Positions 33,891-42,748 of a stretch of DNA of 64,000 bases are shown here, in pieces. The notes below the pieces were generated by a model that was given only the letters and a program-made list of their open reading frames with translations, ran no database searches and had not been told where the DNA came from. Each line of letters starts with the position of its first letter. Position 1 is the stretch's first letter. The translations under genes and the position numbers were made by a program. Origin of the DNA: Paucibacter sp. Y2R2-4 (lineage in GTDB: Bacteria > Pseudomonadota > Gammaproteobacteria > Burkholderiales > Burkholderiaceae_C); NCBI RefSeq assembly GCF_025717535.1, contig NZ_JAJIRO010000001.1:186001-250000 (forward strand), in the 5' to 3' direction.

Positions 33891-34101
33891 TACACCAACT
33901 GAACTCGTCAAACCCGGGGCGATTCAGTATTGAAGAGCTCTCAAATGCGGGCCTCGGGCAAACCTGGATTCAAAAAACAGGCGGGCAAACAGCGCGATCT
34001 CACTTCACTGATGAACCAAAATCCAACATCGCAAACACTCACCCACACGGATTGGGTATCAACTCAGTGATCTCAGAATGTTAAGTCCTCCGGACGGTCC
34101 G

Positions 34102-34122
34102 CGCCTATCTGGAAGATAGGCG
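34102..34122. repeat. Compact perfect hairpin
   Basis: CGCCTATCT (34102-34110) and AGATAGGCG (34114-34122) pair perfectly around a GGA loop. No gene borders it directly; it lies 38 bp from the attC-like site. Its role is unknown. Confidence 0.5.
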
Positions 34123-34159
34123 ATGGAATGTATCCGGGGAGTCAAGGGGGCAATCTAAA

Positions 34160-34231
34160 GTCTAACGTTCGAGCTCAGTCAACAACGATGGGCGCAGCAT
34201 ACAAGTGGTCAGTTCGAGCTAATTGTTAGAG
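34160..34231 (-). mobile_element. Integron attC-like recombination site
   Basis: A 72-bp imperfect palindrome begins GTCTAAC (34160-34166) and ends GTTAGAG (34225-34231), matching the inverted R boxes (RYYYAAC/GTTRRRY) of attC sites with one deviation. Inside these, AGCTC and GAGCT pair after 4-5-base spacers, as L boxes do, and the central part is unpaired. On the minus strand the small gene at 34226-34453 ends with its TAA inside the box (CTCTAAC), as in gene cassettes. No integrase gene is in the window, so this may be an isolated cassette. Confidence 0.4.
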
Positions 34232-34453
34232 CTCACAGTCACCTCCAGCTTCAGCGCGACGCCGAAGAACAACTCCGATCAGAATCATCACCACGCTTGA
34301 CACAGTCAAGAGAGGTTGAACCATCCGCTTCGTTTGAGGTGCAAGCGTCGCAAACCAATCCAAAAGCGATGTAAACGCGAATGACGCAAGGACCAACGTG
34401 GCCAGGCCCATTCCTATTGCTAACGCAACTACAGAGAGAGTTCTAAAGTTCAT
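34226..34453 (-). CDS. Small two-helix membrane protein, possible cassette gene
   Basis: The 75-residue product MNFRTLSVVALAIGMGLATL and onward has one long hydrophobic helix (about 7-30), a polar loop with a Lys/Arg pair, a second helix (QPLLTVSSVVMILIGVVL) and a basic tail. It is probably an inner membrane protein of unknown function. Its TAA lies inside the attC-like site. Codon use is less GC-biased than neighbouring genes, in keeping with foreign origin. Confidence 0.55.
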   Translation of the reverse strand: MNFRTLSVVALAIGMGLATLVLASFAFTSLLDWFATLAPQTKRMVQPLLTVSSVVMILIGVVLRRRAEAGGDCEL

Positions 34454-34654
34454 TTAGTTGATGGGGCAAGGATCATGCAAGGAAGGGGACTTGGTGAGCT
34501 CTAACGTCGAAGTTGTGCCGCGAGCAACGCCTGGGCGCGGATGGTCCACAATGAAATTGTGAGCTGTAGCCAACATCCGTTGAGATGTCTGCTCAAATAA
34601 CCTGTTACGCATCAAAATATTTACCCGCACTGCGGTGCTGCCCATAGCCAACAA
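34454..34654 (-). CDS. Doubtful 66-aa ORF upstream of the small membrane gene
   Basis: The frame ends with TAA directly against the ATG of the following gene. It has no hydrophobic segment, no known family and no clear ribosome site. It may be non-coding cassette leader. A CACAAT/ATTGTG inverted repeat lies inside it near 34547-34561. Confidence 0.2.
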   Translation of the reverse strand: MLAMGSTAVRVNILMRNRLFEQTSQRMLATAHNFIVDHPRPGVARGTTSTLELTKSPSLHDPCPIN

Positions 34655-34710
34655 GTGCTATCCAGACGAAGTAGATTCCAAAGCTAATTCATTGACCTAA
34701 GCCCGGACAG

Positions 34711-35220
34711 TCAGTTGACCGGATTGGCGTGCTCAATACCAAGCCCCAAGCCCCAAGCCATAGTCAGCAAAGGTGCTGATGGCCATTGCCAATTACTGGA
34801 TTTTCTGAAATGACATGGCAGCCAGATTACCGCAATTATGAACGCGACACCGGACCCAAATGAGCCTACGGAGTGAACAACAGTTGTTGTGGAGGGTTTG
34901 TTGTTCATGTCGGCTGGAAAGACTCCGGCCAGCGCGAGGAACAGCCCAGAAAGCGTGTGCGCGACGAATGGAAAAGAGGCTCGCCCGGATACGTTTCGCT
35001 CGGCCTTCAAACTAGCAACTAGGAATGCAATAACTAGCCCTGGCAAGATGTAGCCAAGGATATTCCAGGACAAAAGATGAGGCGCACCCCATGAACCAAG
35101 CTCACTTATCGACATGTTCATGTGCCAAAAATCTGGTCGAAGGCTAGCCATCCCGACGTACACGCAGACAACCCAAACAGGGACGGCCATTGCACAGAGC
35201 CCGACTAGTCTTCGTATCAT
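34711..35220 (-). CDS. DUF998-like membrane protein, probably C-terminally shortened
   Basis: Read from ATG 35220 (MIRRLVGLCAMAVPVW) the protein is 169 residues; an in-frame start at 35334 or 35262 would add a basic leader not seen in the family. It has about five membrane helices, the first with PVWVVCVYVGMASLRPDFWHMNMSISELG-type DUF998 features (SISELGSWGAPHLLSWN), a conserved GVFPADMNNKPST and HSVGSFGSG. The last helix of a usual DUF998 protein appears missing, since the product stops shortly after GLGLGIEHANPVN. Function of the family is unknown. It lies in the same AT-richer patch as the attC-like site. Confidence 0.6.
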   Translation of the reverse strand: MIRRLVGLCAMAVPVWVVCVYVGMASLRPDFWHMNMSISELGSWGAPHLLSWNILGYILPGLVIAFLVASLKAERNVSGRASFPFVAHTLSGLFLALAGVFPADMNNKPSTTTVVHSVGSFGSGVAFIIAVIWLPCHFRKSSNWQWPSAPLLTMAWGLGLGIEHANPVN

Positions 35221-35392
35221 CTGGATCCCTGCCGATCCACGGCGCGCCTTCGACCCAAACATCGTCCGTCGACCGGTCCACTTTGGAAGCAGCCTTCCAC
35301 GGCATCCACCTCGACCTTGCCAGCGGCTTTCCATATGAGCGGTAGGATCAGCGATTCGCGAACAGTCGCTGCCGATCCGTCGCGGTCACGGG

Positions 35393-36310
35393 CTACGTGC
35401 TGGAAAACTCATCTAGGACGTCGCAGCTCCCTTTGGCCTGCGTCCTCAGCCAAGCCATGACAGCGTGCGCGCCGGGTGACAGCGCACGTTCACTGCTGAC
35501 GGCCAAGTGGTATGCGTGGCCGGCGATGCTGGGCCCGAATGGCTGATGAAGTCGACCTGCCGCCAGTTCCTCTGCGACCAAGGCCTGGCTGACCAGGGCG
35601 ACTCCCTCTCCAGCGACCGCTGCCTGGATGGCGTGGCCTTCGTCCGAAAACCGCAGTTCGCCAGCTGGAGATCCTTCCGTCAGTTGCGCTTCAGCGAACC
35701 AGCGTTTCCAGGTGGGATTTTGCGGGTGGGACCGCCGCCAGGCGAAGTAGATCAACGGCCACCGAGCCAGGTCCTCGACCGTGCGAACGCCCAGGCGCGG
35801 GTTTGCCACGGGTGCGAACCGGTCATTGAAGAGCGGCTCGACGGTGAGGTCTGGATAGGGGCCGCGGCCGTAGCGGATGCCGATGTCGACCGCAGTAGAG
35901 CGCAAGTCGACCGTCTCGTCCGATGCCAGTAGCTGCAGGTCGATTCCCCCCAACTCGCTGCGGAAGGAGCCCATCCTGGGCAAGAGCCATTTCGCGGTGA
36001 AGGCGTTGGTCGCCGAGATGACCACCTGCGGCCTCTGGCGAGCCTTCGTAAGCCGTTCCAATGCCGCCTGGAAGGCATCGAAACCATCTCTCAGCACCGG
36101 ATACAGATGTGCGCCCGCCTCGGTCAGCGCGACGCGTCGAACCTGCCGGTTGAAGAGCGCCTCCCCAAGCTGCTGCTCAAGCGCACGTATCTGGTGACTG
36201 ACAGCCGTAGGCGTAACCGCGAGTTCCTCAGCTGCGGCTTTGAAGCTGCCTAGGCGGGCTGCTGCCTCGAACGCACGAAGTGCTGAAAGTTGTAAGGCTC
36301 GTCGATGCAT
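35393..36310 (-). CDS. LysR-family regulator, GcvA-like
   Basis: A 305-residue regulator when started at ATG 36310 (MHRRALQLSALRAFEAA); the frame also opens at 36343. The N-terminal HTH shows LSALRAFEAAARLGSFKAAAEELAVTPTAVSHQIRALE, typical of the GcvA/AmpR branch. The substrate-binding domain begins near RPQVVISATNAFTAKWLLPR and contains DIGIRYGRGPYPDL and DEGHAIQAAVAGEGVALVSQ, also GcvA-like. It diverges from the RidA/old yellow enzyme pair across 152 bp and is their probable activator. An ATTGAA/TTCAAT inverted pair (36376-36381, 36399-36404) in this gap may be its site. Confidence 0.9.
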   Translation of the reverse strand: MHRRALQLSALRAFEAAARLGSFKAAAEELAVTPTAVSHQIRALEQQLGEALFNRQVRRVALTEAGAHLYPVLRDGFDAFQAALERLTKARQRPQVVISATNAFTAKWLLPRMGSFRSELGGIDLQLLASDETVDLRSTAVDIGIRYGRGPYPDLTVEPLFNDRFAPVANPRLGVRTVEDLARWPLIYFAWRRSHPQNPTWKRWFAEAQLTEGSPAGELRFSDEGHAIQAAVAGEGVALVSQALVAEELAAGRLHQPFGPSIAGHAYHLAVSSERALSPGAHAVMAWLRTQAKGSCDVLDEFSST

Positions 36311-36462
36311 GGATACACACAGGCCGATGAATCGGCACATCATATGAATGAGTTTAAGTCATCTGACAACTGACAATTGAACCTTTGTCGCCTGAAGTTT
36401 CAATGAGTATCTTCTCTTCCAACCGCTGCCTAGGGCGGGTCAACAAATGAAAGGTACTCATC

Positions 36463-36858
36463 ATGATCGAGCGTGTCATTACCCATCCGGACCCCTATGA
36501 GCCATTCCTGCTGTCGCAGGGCATCAAGGCCAATAGTTGGTTGTTCATCTCGGGTCAAGCCGGCGCCGGCGAGAACGGCCAGATCGTCCCGGGCGGCTTC
36601 CTAGCCCAGGGACGCCAGGCGTTCGCGAACCTGCATCGAGCCCTTGCGGCAGGTGGCGCCAGTCTGAAGGATGTTGTCAAGGTCACCATCTTCGTGACCG
36701 ATATGGGCCACTTCGACGATGTCGTGACGCTGCGGCGCGAGTTCTTCGTTGCTCCATACCCCGCCGACACCATCGCCGAGATCAGTGCCCTCTACACACC
36801 AGAGGCGATGATCGAAATCGAGGCGATTGCCCTTGTTCCGAATCCCGCGGGCCGCTGA
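36463..36858 (+). CDS. RidA family protein (second copy)
   Basis: The 131-residue product starts at ATG 36463. Family features are LFISGQAGAGENGQIVPGGF, the helix FLAQGRQAFANLHRALAAGG, LKDVVKVTIFVTDM and YPADTIAEISALYTPEAMIEIEAIA. In the canonical active site an Arg precedes the Pro of the PxxTxxxV motif; here the position reads PYPADTIAEI with no Arg, so deaminase activity is doubtful and this is more likely an atypical branch. The stop is one base from the start of the flavin oxidoreductase gene, so the two are co-translated and may act on one pathway. It differs clearly from the other RidA copy at 33440. Confidence 0.88.
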   Translation: MIERVITHPDPYEPFLLSQGIKANSWLFISGQAGAGENGQIVPGGFLAQGRQAFANLHRALAAGGASLKDVVKVTIFVTDMGHFDDVVTLRREFFVAPYPADTIAEISALYTPEAMIEIEAIALVPNPAGR

Positions 36859-36859
36859 C

Positions 36860-37972
36860 ATGAGCGTGTCGACTCTTCTCGACCCGGCCGCGCTTGGTCA
36901 GCTGCGACTGACGAACCGTCTGGCCGTCGCGCCCATGACGCGGGTCAGCGCCACGGCCGACGGACTGGCCACAACCCGGATGGCGGACTACTACGGCGAC
37001 TTCGCCGCCGGTGGATTCGGCTTGGTCATCACCGAGGGCGTCTACACCGACAGGGCGTATGCACAGGGCTACCTTTTCCAGCCTGGGCTTGCCGACGACA
37101 TCCAGGGCGAGGCATGGCGGCCGGTCGTGGAGCGCGTACATGCGAGCGGCGGGCGTATCGTCGCCCAGCTTATGCACGCTGGCGCCATCTCGCAGGGCAA
37201 CCGCCATAGGCCAATCTCCAAGGGTCCTTCGGCGGTACAGCCGCGAGGCGTGCAGATGAGCATCTACCGCGGGGAAGGCCTCTACCGGCTGCCTGCCGAG
37301 TTGTCGCTCGCCGAGCTGGACGAGGTGGTTGGCGGATTCGCGAGCTCGGCGGTCCGTGCGAAGGAGGCAGGTTTCGATGGCGTGGAAATCCATGGCGCAA
37401 ACGGCTACCTGCTCGATCAGTTCCTGACCGACTACACCAACCAACGCACCGACGGCTACGGCGGTTCGCTGGAGCGTCGTTTGCGTATTTGCGTGGAGAC
37501 GATCCTGGCTGTGCGTCAAGCAGTTGGGTCCGACTTCACGATCGGCTACCGGGTGTCGCTGGGCAAGGTCAACGACTTCACGCACAAGTGGGGTGGAGGT
37601 GAAGTTGAGGCGGCAGCGATTTTCCAGACTTTGTCGGCAGCGCCACTCGACTACCTGCACACGACCGAGTTCGAGGCATGGCAGTCGGCATTCGGAGAAG
37701 GCCCCAGTCTTGCGGCGCTCGCGCGGCATCACGGGACCGTGCCAGTGATAGCGAACGGCTCCTTGCATTCACCCGTCCAGGCCGTGGGGATGATCGCGCG
37801 TGGCGAAGCGGACCTGGTTTCGCTAGGGCGAGGGGCGCTCACCCATGCCAACTGGCCACATCGCCTTCGCGACGGTCAAGTCCTAGAGGCCTTTGATCGA
37901 GCGTTGCTCTCGCCCGTCGCCGACCTGGCGAACGCAGACCGCCTGCGAGGCGTACCGCACGGAGTGGCGTGA
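36860..37972 (+). CDS. Old yellow enzyme family NADH:flavin oxidoreductase
   Basis: The 370-residue protein starts at ATG 36860, one base after the RidA stop. It is a TIM-barrel FMN enzyme: LTNRLAVAPMTRVSATADGLAT at the N-terminus, GGRIVAQLMHAGAIS with the conserved His, KEAGFDGVEIHGANGYLLDQ with the HGANGYL substrate motif, and LTDYTNQRTDGYGGSLERR. Near the C-terminus VIANGSLHSP and LVSLGRGALTHANWP bind the FMN phosphate. Members reduce alpha,beta-unsaturated carbonyls or related substrates. Together with the adjacent RidA and LysR genes it suggests a small inducible catabolic or detoxification unit. Confidence 0.9.
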   Translation: MSVSTLLDPAALGQLRLTNRLAVAPMTRVSATADGLATTRMADYYGDFAAGGFGLVITEGVYTDRAYAQGYLFQPGLADDIQGEAWRPVVERVHASGGRIVAQLMHAGAISQGNRHRPISKGPSAVQPRGVQMSIYRGEGLYRLPAELSLAELDEVVGGFASSAVRAKEAGFDGVEIHGANGYLLDQFLTDYTNQRTDGYGGSLERRLRICVETILAVRQAVGSDFTIGYRVSLGKVNDFTHKWGGGEVEAAAIFQTLSAAPLDYLHTTEFEAWQSAFGEGPSLAALARHHGTVPVIANGSLHSPVQAVGMIARGEADLVSLGRGALTHANWPHRLRDGQVLEAFDRALLSPVADLANADRLRGVPHGVA

Positions 37973-38598
37973 CACCGCTGGTATTCCACGAGAAGTCGGG
38001 GCCAGCGCTTGTCGGTCCAAGGGGTTGGCAGGCATGTTGCTGCGCGGTCTGCAAGCCGCCACGCTCCAATGCTGCGGACTTTAGCAATCCAATGCCGTCG
38101 GTCTCTGGCCTCACCACTTTTAGGCCAGACTGGGGTGAAGCTTGGCCTTGTGACTGCGGCGCGGACTGGAGCAGCCGTGCTTTTGTCGGCACAGGCTGCG
38201 CGCAATGAATGGGAAGGTGCCCGAATGCTGGCCAGCGAGGGCGGCAGGGCGGATGCCGGGGGGCGGCCAGCATGAATCGCGCAAGAAATCCGTCGATGCT
38301 GCGCGTGCAGCTCAGCCACTGACCTCATGCCGGCGTGTAGACGGGCTGGGGCGCGATGTCTATGACATGCTGCAGCAAAAAAACTCGCATGCACGCCGGT
38401 GACGCCCTTGTTGCACGCGAGATGACCGTCGGCTCTTGGGCGGCCAATTCACCAGCCCGGAAGTCGGCAGTGGGTCGATTCCGCGAGTTCGGCGGATCGA
38501 GCACCAGCCATTCAACACGCTTTGATTGGTCGATCTGTTGCCAGCAAGGCTTTATGACCGTAATGACTTCGATATCGCACATTGAATCCGCCGAGGTG
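37973..38598. other. Intergenic region without a confident gene
   Basis: About 625 bp between the oxidoreductase stop and the PEP-CTERM stop on the opposite strand. A minus-strand frame at 38325-38582 (85 codons, starting MCDIEVITVIKPCWQQ) reads like a remnant of a real protein, but it has no ribosome site and no recognisable family. Other overlapping frames are low-complexity shadows. Confidence 0.4.
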
Positions 38599-39537
38599 CT
38601 AGGTTATGCGTCGGCGATAAAAGGCAAGAAGACCAAAGCCAATGCCGAAAAGCAAATAGCTCTGTGGCTCAGGGACGGCAACGACGGCATGCGAAAACAA
38701 AGACTCAGCAGTCGTATCAAAGGAATAGCCACTGGGCACGTAGACCTTGGCTGAAGCGGTGTTGAGGGCATCGATAGTGCCGCCAGATTGACTGGACGCA
38801 ATAGCAGCAGACAACAGGCCGTTTTGGAGAATGATCCATTGGCCAGGCTTGACGAGGGTAGTCAGGCTGACGGTGCCAAGGATGTTGTCCGGCGAATTGC
38901 TGAGAGGGTTCACATGAGCCCCGGCAAAACTGTGATTTACCGGGCCGTTGTTGAGTTCTTGGTCTGTGGTTTGGAGGACCTGGACTTGACCTGAGGTCTG
39001 CAGAAAGGAAAGCACGACGGTATCGCGTTCCAGAGAGTCGCCATCGAACGAATTTCTGATGTCAAGAGAAACACCCCCGGCTAGATTGAGGCTAGCGTTG
39101 CCGGGGAGAAAACTGGAGAACTTGCCATGAAAGTTCAGTTCGAAAGTGATGGGCACAGCCTCGGTGGATGAGGCAGACGGGCCATGAAACACCGAATAGG
39201 CGCCTAAAGAACCAAAGGCCTGGAGGTAGGGGGTGCCTGGCAAGGATGTCGGAAGGCTGTAGTCGAGGTAGGTACGCAACTGGGCGTTCGGTTCATCCAC
39301 ACTGACGCTGGATGTGAGTGAAATTCCGTTGGACAACTGGATGGGGGCGAGATTTAGGTTAGAGGCCTTGGACCCTGCAAAGCGCAAGAGCTCAGTGCTG
39401 CCATCCGCGAAGCCCGGTGATCGAAGGATCTGGTTGACGCTGCCACTTTCTGGCACTGCCGCACTGGCACTGATGTGGGCCAGGAGTAGCAACGGGGCTA
39501 GCAACCGGGGGGCCGAGTGGGGGCAAAGTTTGCGCAT
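38599..39537 (-). CDS. Small PEP-CTERM protein
   Basis: The 312-residue protein starts at ATG 39537 (MRKLCPHSAPRLLAP) with a signal peptide ending near SASA. The mature part is Ser/Asn-rich, beta-like and without cysteine. It ends VVAVPEPQSYLLFGIGFGLLAFYRRR: PEP box, membrane helix and basic tail, the exosortase sorting signal. Start at 39591 is possible but places a polar leader before the signal. No enzyme motif is visible. The product is probably released or retained at the cell surface. It appears monocistronic, converging with the oxidoreductase gene. Confidence 0.85.
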   Translation of the reverse strand: MRKLCPHSAPRLLAPLLLLAHISASAAVPESGSVNQILRSPGFADGSTELLRFAGSKASNLNLAPIQLSNGISLTSSVSVDEPNAQLRTYLDYSLPTSLPGTPYLQAFGSLGAYSVFHGPSASSTEAVPITFELNFHGKFSSFLPGNASLNLAGGVSLDIRNSFDGDSLERDTVVLSFLQTSGQVQVLQTTDQELNNGPVNHSFAGAHVNPLSNSPDNILGTVSLTTLVKPGQWIILQNGLLSAAIASSQSGGTIDALNTASAKVYVPSGYSFDTTAESLFSHAVVAVPEPQSYLLFGIGFGLLAFYRRRIT

Positions 39538-40290
39538 AGTGGCCTCGATGTCGAAAAGATCGGATGGAGTCAAAAAGTTCAGATCGCGCACAACGCGAGC
39601 AAAAGTGCGGGGGCACGTCTTGGGTGGACGCTCACTGGGCCAAGTCGCAGAGGCATGTCAATCCAAAGCCGGGCGGCGTGAAGTTGCGCGGAGTCTAGAA
39701 GTGAGCTTGCCGAGCTGAATCATCAATATTGATGGAGTTCAAGACGCGAGGGGCGTCAAAGCATGTGTCACACAATGGCGGACTAGGTTATTTCCCGTCA
39801 CAGGCTGAAGAACGTCATCAGGAACGAGCCTCGTTCGACGATCCGATAGAGGACTGTCGCCGACGACCGCTTATGACCGGAAGTCTGAATTCGACGTTAC
39901 GCCTGGAAGCAGCCCTTGGCCGGCCACTTTGCACGAACCGAATTGCACCTTTCCGGTGAGCCTACGAGCTGGCCGAGAAGATCAAGCGGAGCAAATCCGC
40001 GGCAAGTAGCCGTTAGGCAGCTCCATGCCCCGAGCCGAAATTCGATGCCGAAGGTGGGGGTCAGTAGCGCAGCGGTTGCAGTCATTCGGCGCCGGTTGCC
40101 GCCTTGCTTGCGGCAAGCATGAGGTTTTATTCTTCGGGCAGTTCAATTTGGTCAAACTCTTCCGCCAGGCTGCGGTGGCCGTATTCCTAAAGTGCATGGT
40201 TCTAAATCAAACGCAACAAAGCCAAAAGCGTCAATTTAGTCGACAATGTGTATTATGTAAAATCACATATCGATGGCTGGCCCGCGGATT
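39538..40290. other. Intergenic region without a confident gene
   Basis: Roughly 750 bp upstream of the PEP-CTERM gene and downstream of the ParA gene. Short frames on both strands lack ribosome sites and family features. An AT-rich section (about 40200-40275) holds an ATGTG/CACAT inverted repeat around TATTATG, and may include a promoter or terminator. The first part probably contains the PEP-CTERM gene promoter. Confidence 0.4.
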
Positions 40291-41073
40291 TCATGTCAGA
40301 CCGCCGCGCATTGATAAGAAAGTCTCCTGGTCTCTATCGTTGCGGCCAGCACTTGATAGTCGGCGGCCGCCCGGCTTTTCGGTGAGTACTCTCGCACAGG
40401 CTGCTTCAGCAACCCGGATGTCGTTGCGGATGCCAGGCAAGAGTCGCGCGGCTCCAAACTGTTGAGCCAAGCTGGTGTTGACCCAGCGGTGTTGCCCGAT
40501 TCGGGCATCCATCATCACCGGCACATAGCCCAGCATGCGCAGGCGCTCATTGAGGCCACGGCTGGCGACTCGAAGGATCACACGGGCGAGCTGTTTAACG
40601 CCGTCGGCCGACAAAAAATGAGGCACAAAAGGCACCAAAACCTGGTCCGCCGCGCACAGCGCATTCAGCAGCAGTCCGTCCAGTGACGGCGGGCTGTCCA
40701 GCAATATCTCGTCGTAGTCATCAAGCAGTCCCTCCGCCTCGAGTGCATGCCTGAGATGCCGCTCATCGCCCCAGGCCGCACCATGGTCGGCCAAAGGGTC
40801 AGCCGGTAGCAGGTCCAGACCTGCCCAGCGCGACGCCACAATCCCTTCCCGCAAGCCGTTACTCCCCGCCAGGAAACCGTGAACCGTGGCCGCTTTGCGA
40901 GGCAGCTGAATACCGAGGCCGATGGCGCAATGGCCTTGCGTGTCGAGGTCGATGAGCAGCACTCTCTTCCCCGCGGCCGCCATCTCGGCGGCCAAGTTCA
41001 CGGCCGTTGAGCTCTTGCCCGAGCCCCCTTTTCGGTTGCAGATGGAGATGCAATGGGCGCGTGGAAAGCTCAT
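40291..41073 (-). CDS. ParA-family ATPase of a chemosensory operon
   Basis: A 260-residue protein from ATG 41073 (MSFPRAHCISICNRKGG). The deviant Walker A motif KGGSGKSST is near residue 15, followed by VLLIDLDTQGHCAIGL (Walker A') and the Walker B region YDEILLDSPPSLDGLL. VPHFLSADGVKQLARV and the C-terminal DARIGQHRWVNTSL match ParA ATPases. It lies 14 bp after a chemoreceptor gene as the last gene of the chemosensory operon, not next to a ParB gene. In Rhodobacter sphaeroides a ParA homologue (PpfA) in a che operon distributes a cytoplasmic chemoreceptor cluster at division. The same role is proposed here by analogy. Confidence 0.85.
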   Translation of the reverse strand: MSFPRAHCISICNRKGGSGKSSTAVNLAAEMAAAGKRVLLIDLDTQGHCAIGLGIQLPRKAATVHGFLAGSNGLREGIVASRWAGLDLLPADPLADHGAAWGDERHLRHALEAEGLLDDYDEILLDSPPSLDGLLLNALCAADQVLVPFVPHFLSADGVKQLARVILRVASRGLNERLRMLGYVPVMMDARIGQHRWVNTSLAQQFGAARLLPGIRNDIRVAEAACARVLTEKPGGRRLSSAGRNDRDQETFLSMRGGLT

Positions 41074-41087
41074 GCAAGACGGCTCAT

Positions 41088-42335
41088 TCAAAACAGCTCG
41101 ATCTTGGGCCGCTCTTGGCTCGTCTCGACACTTGCCTGCCCCGTCACCGCCCTGTGCGTCTCGACCTGGCTCTGCATCACATAACGCTCTACCTGTTCGT
41201 CTAGGCGTTGTTGCATGGTGGCATTCTTGGCCTGATCCCAAGGCCCGGCGAGCAATTGATCGGCCAATAGTTGCAGATGGCCATTGAGTTCAAGCAGCCC
41301 GGATTGCACGGGCTCTACGCGTTGGCGCATGACGTCGTGAAACTGAATCGCCCCGAGCGCCTCGGAGAGTTTGGACACGATGTCCACATGGCCCAGCTTC
41401 ACGTCATCGATGATTATTCGCAGCCTTAAGGTCGCGGATGCAAAACGCTCTTGCATCTCATGGATCTCCGCCAGAACGGTTCGAATGGTCTCTATCGAAG
41501 ATCCGCCTTTGGCTCCTTGCGAAGCGTTCGCCAATTCGGCGTCGATCCCTTCGGTCGCGGCATTGATGCGCTCGCCGATCTCAACGGCCACCTCGGCGGT
41601 TCGCCTGGACAGCGCGCGAACTTCGGCTGCAACCACGGCAAAGCCTCGCCCGGACTCGCCCGCGCGCGCGGCCTCGATGGCTGCGTTGATGCTGAGCAGA
41701 TTGGTCTGCCGGGCAACCACCGCGATCACATCCACCAAGGGGGCGAGTGCCTTGACCTCATGCAGGCGCTTGATGCGGCTCATATTTGCCAACACCTCTT
41801 GTTCTTGCCGGTTAGAGAAAAGATCCAAGATGGCGCCGAGTTGCTGATCGATCAAGGCTTTTTCGGCCATCACGCGACTGAGTTCCTCGCCGTTGTCGCG
41901 AGACGCTTCGATGCGATCGACCTGCGCTTCTGATACCTGGTGCACCGAGTTGATGAGCGTGATCAATGCAATAACGCCCTGCTCTACATCGGTCAGCGCA
42001 CCGGAGAGTTGTTCCACCATCACCTTCAGGTAGGGCTCGACATGACGAACTTCTTCCACCGCAGCGGCACGCGGCATGGGGCCCTCGGTTTGCTCCGGAG
42101 GGGCCCAGCGCGTCCCCATTTTCTTGAAAACCATGCCGGCCGTGAGCCAGAGCAACAGGCTCGCCAGGCTCACCGCGGCCGACAGTGCGGCGGCACCCAT
42201 GCCGGACAAGGGCTTTGATTGCAGCCCATAGGACACGCCAGCCATCGCGCCAGCGATGAGCAAGGCAGCGATCACAGAAAGAAGTCGGCGGTCTGCCTTC
42301 AAAGGCGGACTTCCCGGCCCTTCGGACTTGTTCAT
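41088..42335 (-). CDS. Membrane-anchored methyl-accepting chemotaxis-like protein
   Basis: The 415-residue protein has two close N-terminal membrane helices ([21 protein letters not shown] and [19 protein letters not shown]) with almost no periplasmic part, then a cytoplasmic helical region. The signalling tip reads [21 protein letters not shown] followed by [19 protein letters not shown]. After it, [16 protein letters not shown] is a motif typical of small receptors in such operons. No HAMP domain is obvious. The C-terminus ends KIELF, which could act as a tether for CheR. It would sense internal signals rather than external ligands. It sits between a CheY gene and the ParA gene. Confidence 0.85.
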   Translation of the reverse strand: MNKSEGPGSPPLKADRRLLSVIAALLIAGAMAGVSYGLQSKPLSGMGAAALSAAVSLASLLLWLTAGMVFKKMGTRWAPPEQTEGPMPRAAAVEEVRHVEPYLKVMVEQLSGALTDVEQGVIALITLINSVHQVSEAQVDRIEASRDNGEELSRVMAEKALIDQQLGAILDLFSNRQEQEVLANMSRIKRLHEVKALAPLVDVIAVVARQTNLLSINAAIEAARAGESGRGFAVVAAEVRALSRRTAEVAVEIGERINAATEGIDAELANASQGAKGGSSIETIRTVLAEIHEMQERFASATLRLRIIIDDVKLGHVDIVSKLSEALGAIQFHDVMRQRVEPVQSGLLELNGHLQLLADQLLAGPWDQAKNATMQQRLDEQVERYVMQSQVETHRAVTGQASVETSQERPKIELF

Positions 42336-42371
42336 GTCGGGCTCCAGCGTGCGTCAGTCAGCATCATCTCT

Positions 42372-42746
42372 TCAAGCGCCAGGCAGAACCTGCTTCACGA
42401 TCTTGACCAGATCGGCGCTGGAGACGGGCTTGACCAACCATCCGGTGGCGCCCAGGCGCTTGCCTTCGTCGCGCTTGCTGGAATCGCTCTCGGTGGTCAA
42501 GGTCAAGATCGGCGTGAAGCGCATGCCGGGCAAAGCCTTGATGTGTTTGATCAGCTCCAGGCCGCCCATATTGGGCATATTGATGTCGGTGATGACCAGG
42601 TCGGGTTTGAAACCGCCTTTGATCTTCTCCAATGCTTGGACACCGTCAGATGCGGCCTGAACCGAGAACCCATTCATCTCCAGGCTTGATTTCAAGCTCA
42701 TCGTCATGGTGGAGGAGTCATCCACGATCAGGATCGTCTTGGCCAT
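42372..42746 (-). CDS. CheY-like single-domain response regulator
   Basis: The 124-residue product starts at ATG 42746 (MAKTILIVDDSSTMT), seven bases after GGAG; an ATG two codons earlier is too close to that ribosome site. All receiver residues are present: DD at 9-10, phospho-acceptor Asp in LVITDINMPNMGG, Thr in ILTLTTES and Lys in GWLVKPVSS. No output domain is attached. It would be phosphorylated by the CheA encoded upstream and act on a motor, pilus or other partner. Its end lies 37 bp before the chemoreceptor gene. Confidence 0.9.
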   Translation of the reverse strand: MAKTILIVDDSSTMTMSLKSSLEMNGFSVQAASDGVQALEKIKGGFKPDLVITDINMPNMGGLELIKHIKALPGMRFTPILTLTTESDSSKRDEGKRLGATGWLVKPVSSADLVKIVKQVLPGA

Positions 42747-42748
42747 TT

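Noticed and set aside
34499-34610. Second attC-like site beginning CTCTAAC near 34499
   Set aside because: The left box resembles the first site, but no GTTRRRY partner with matching inner boxes was found within 60-140 bp.
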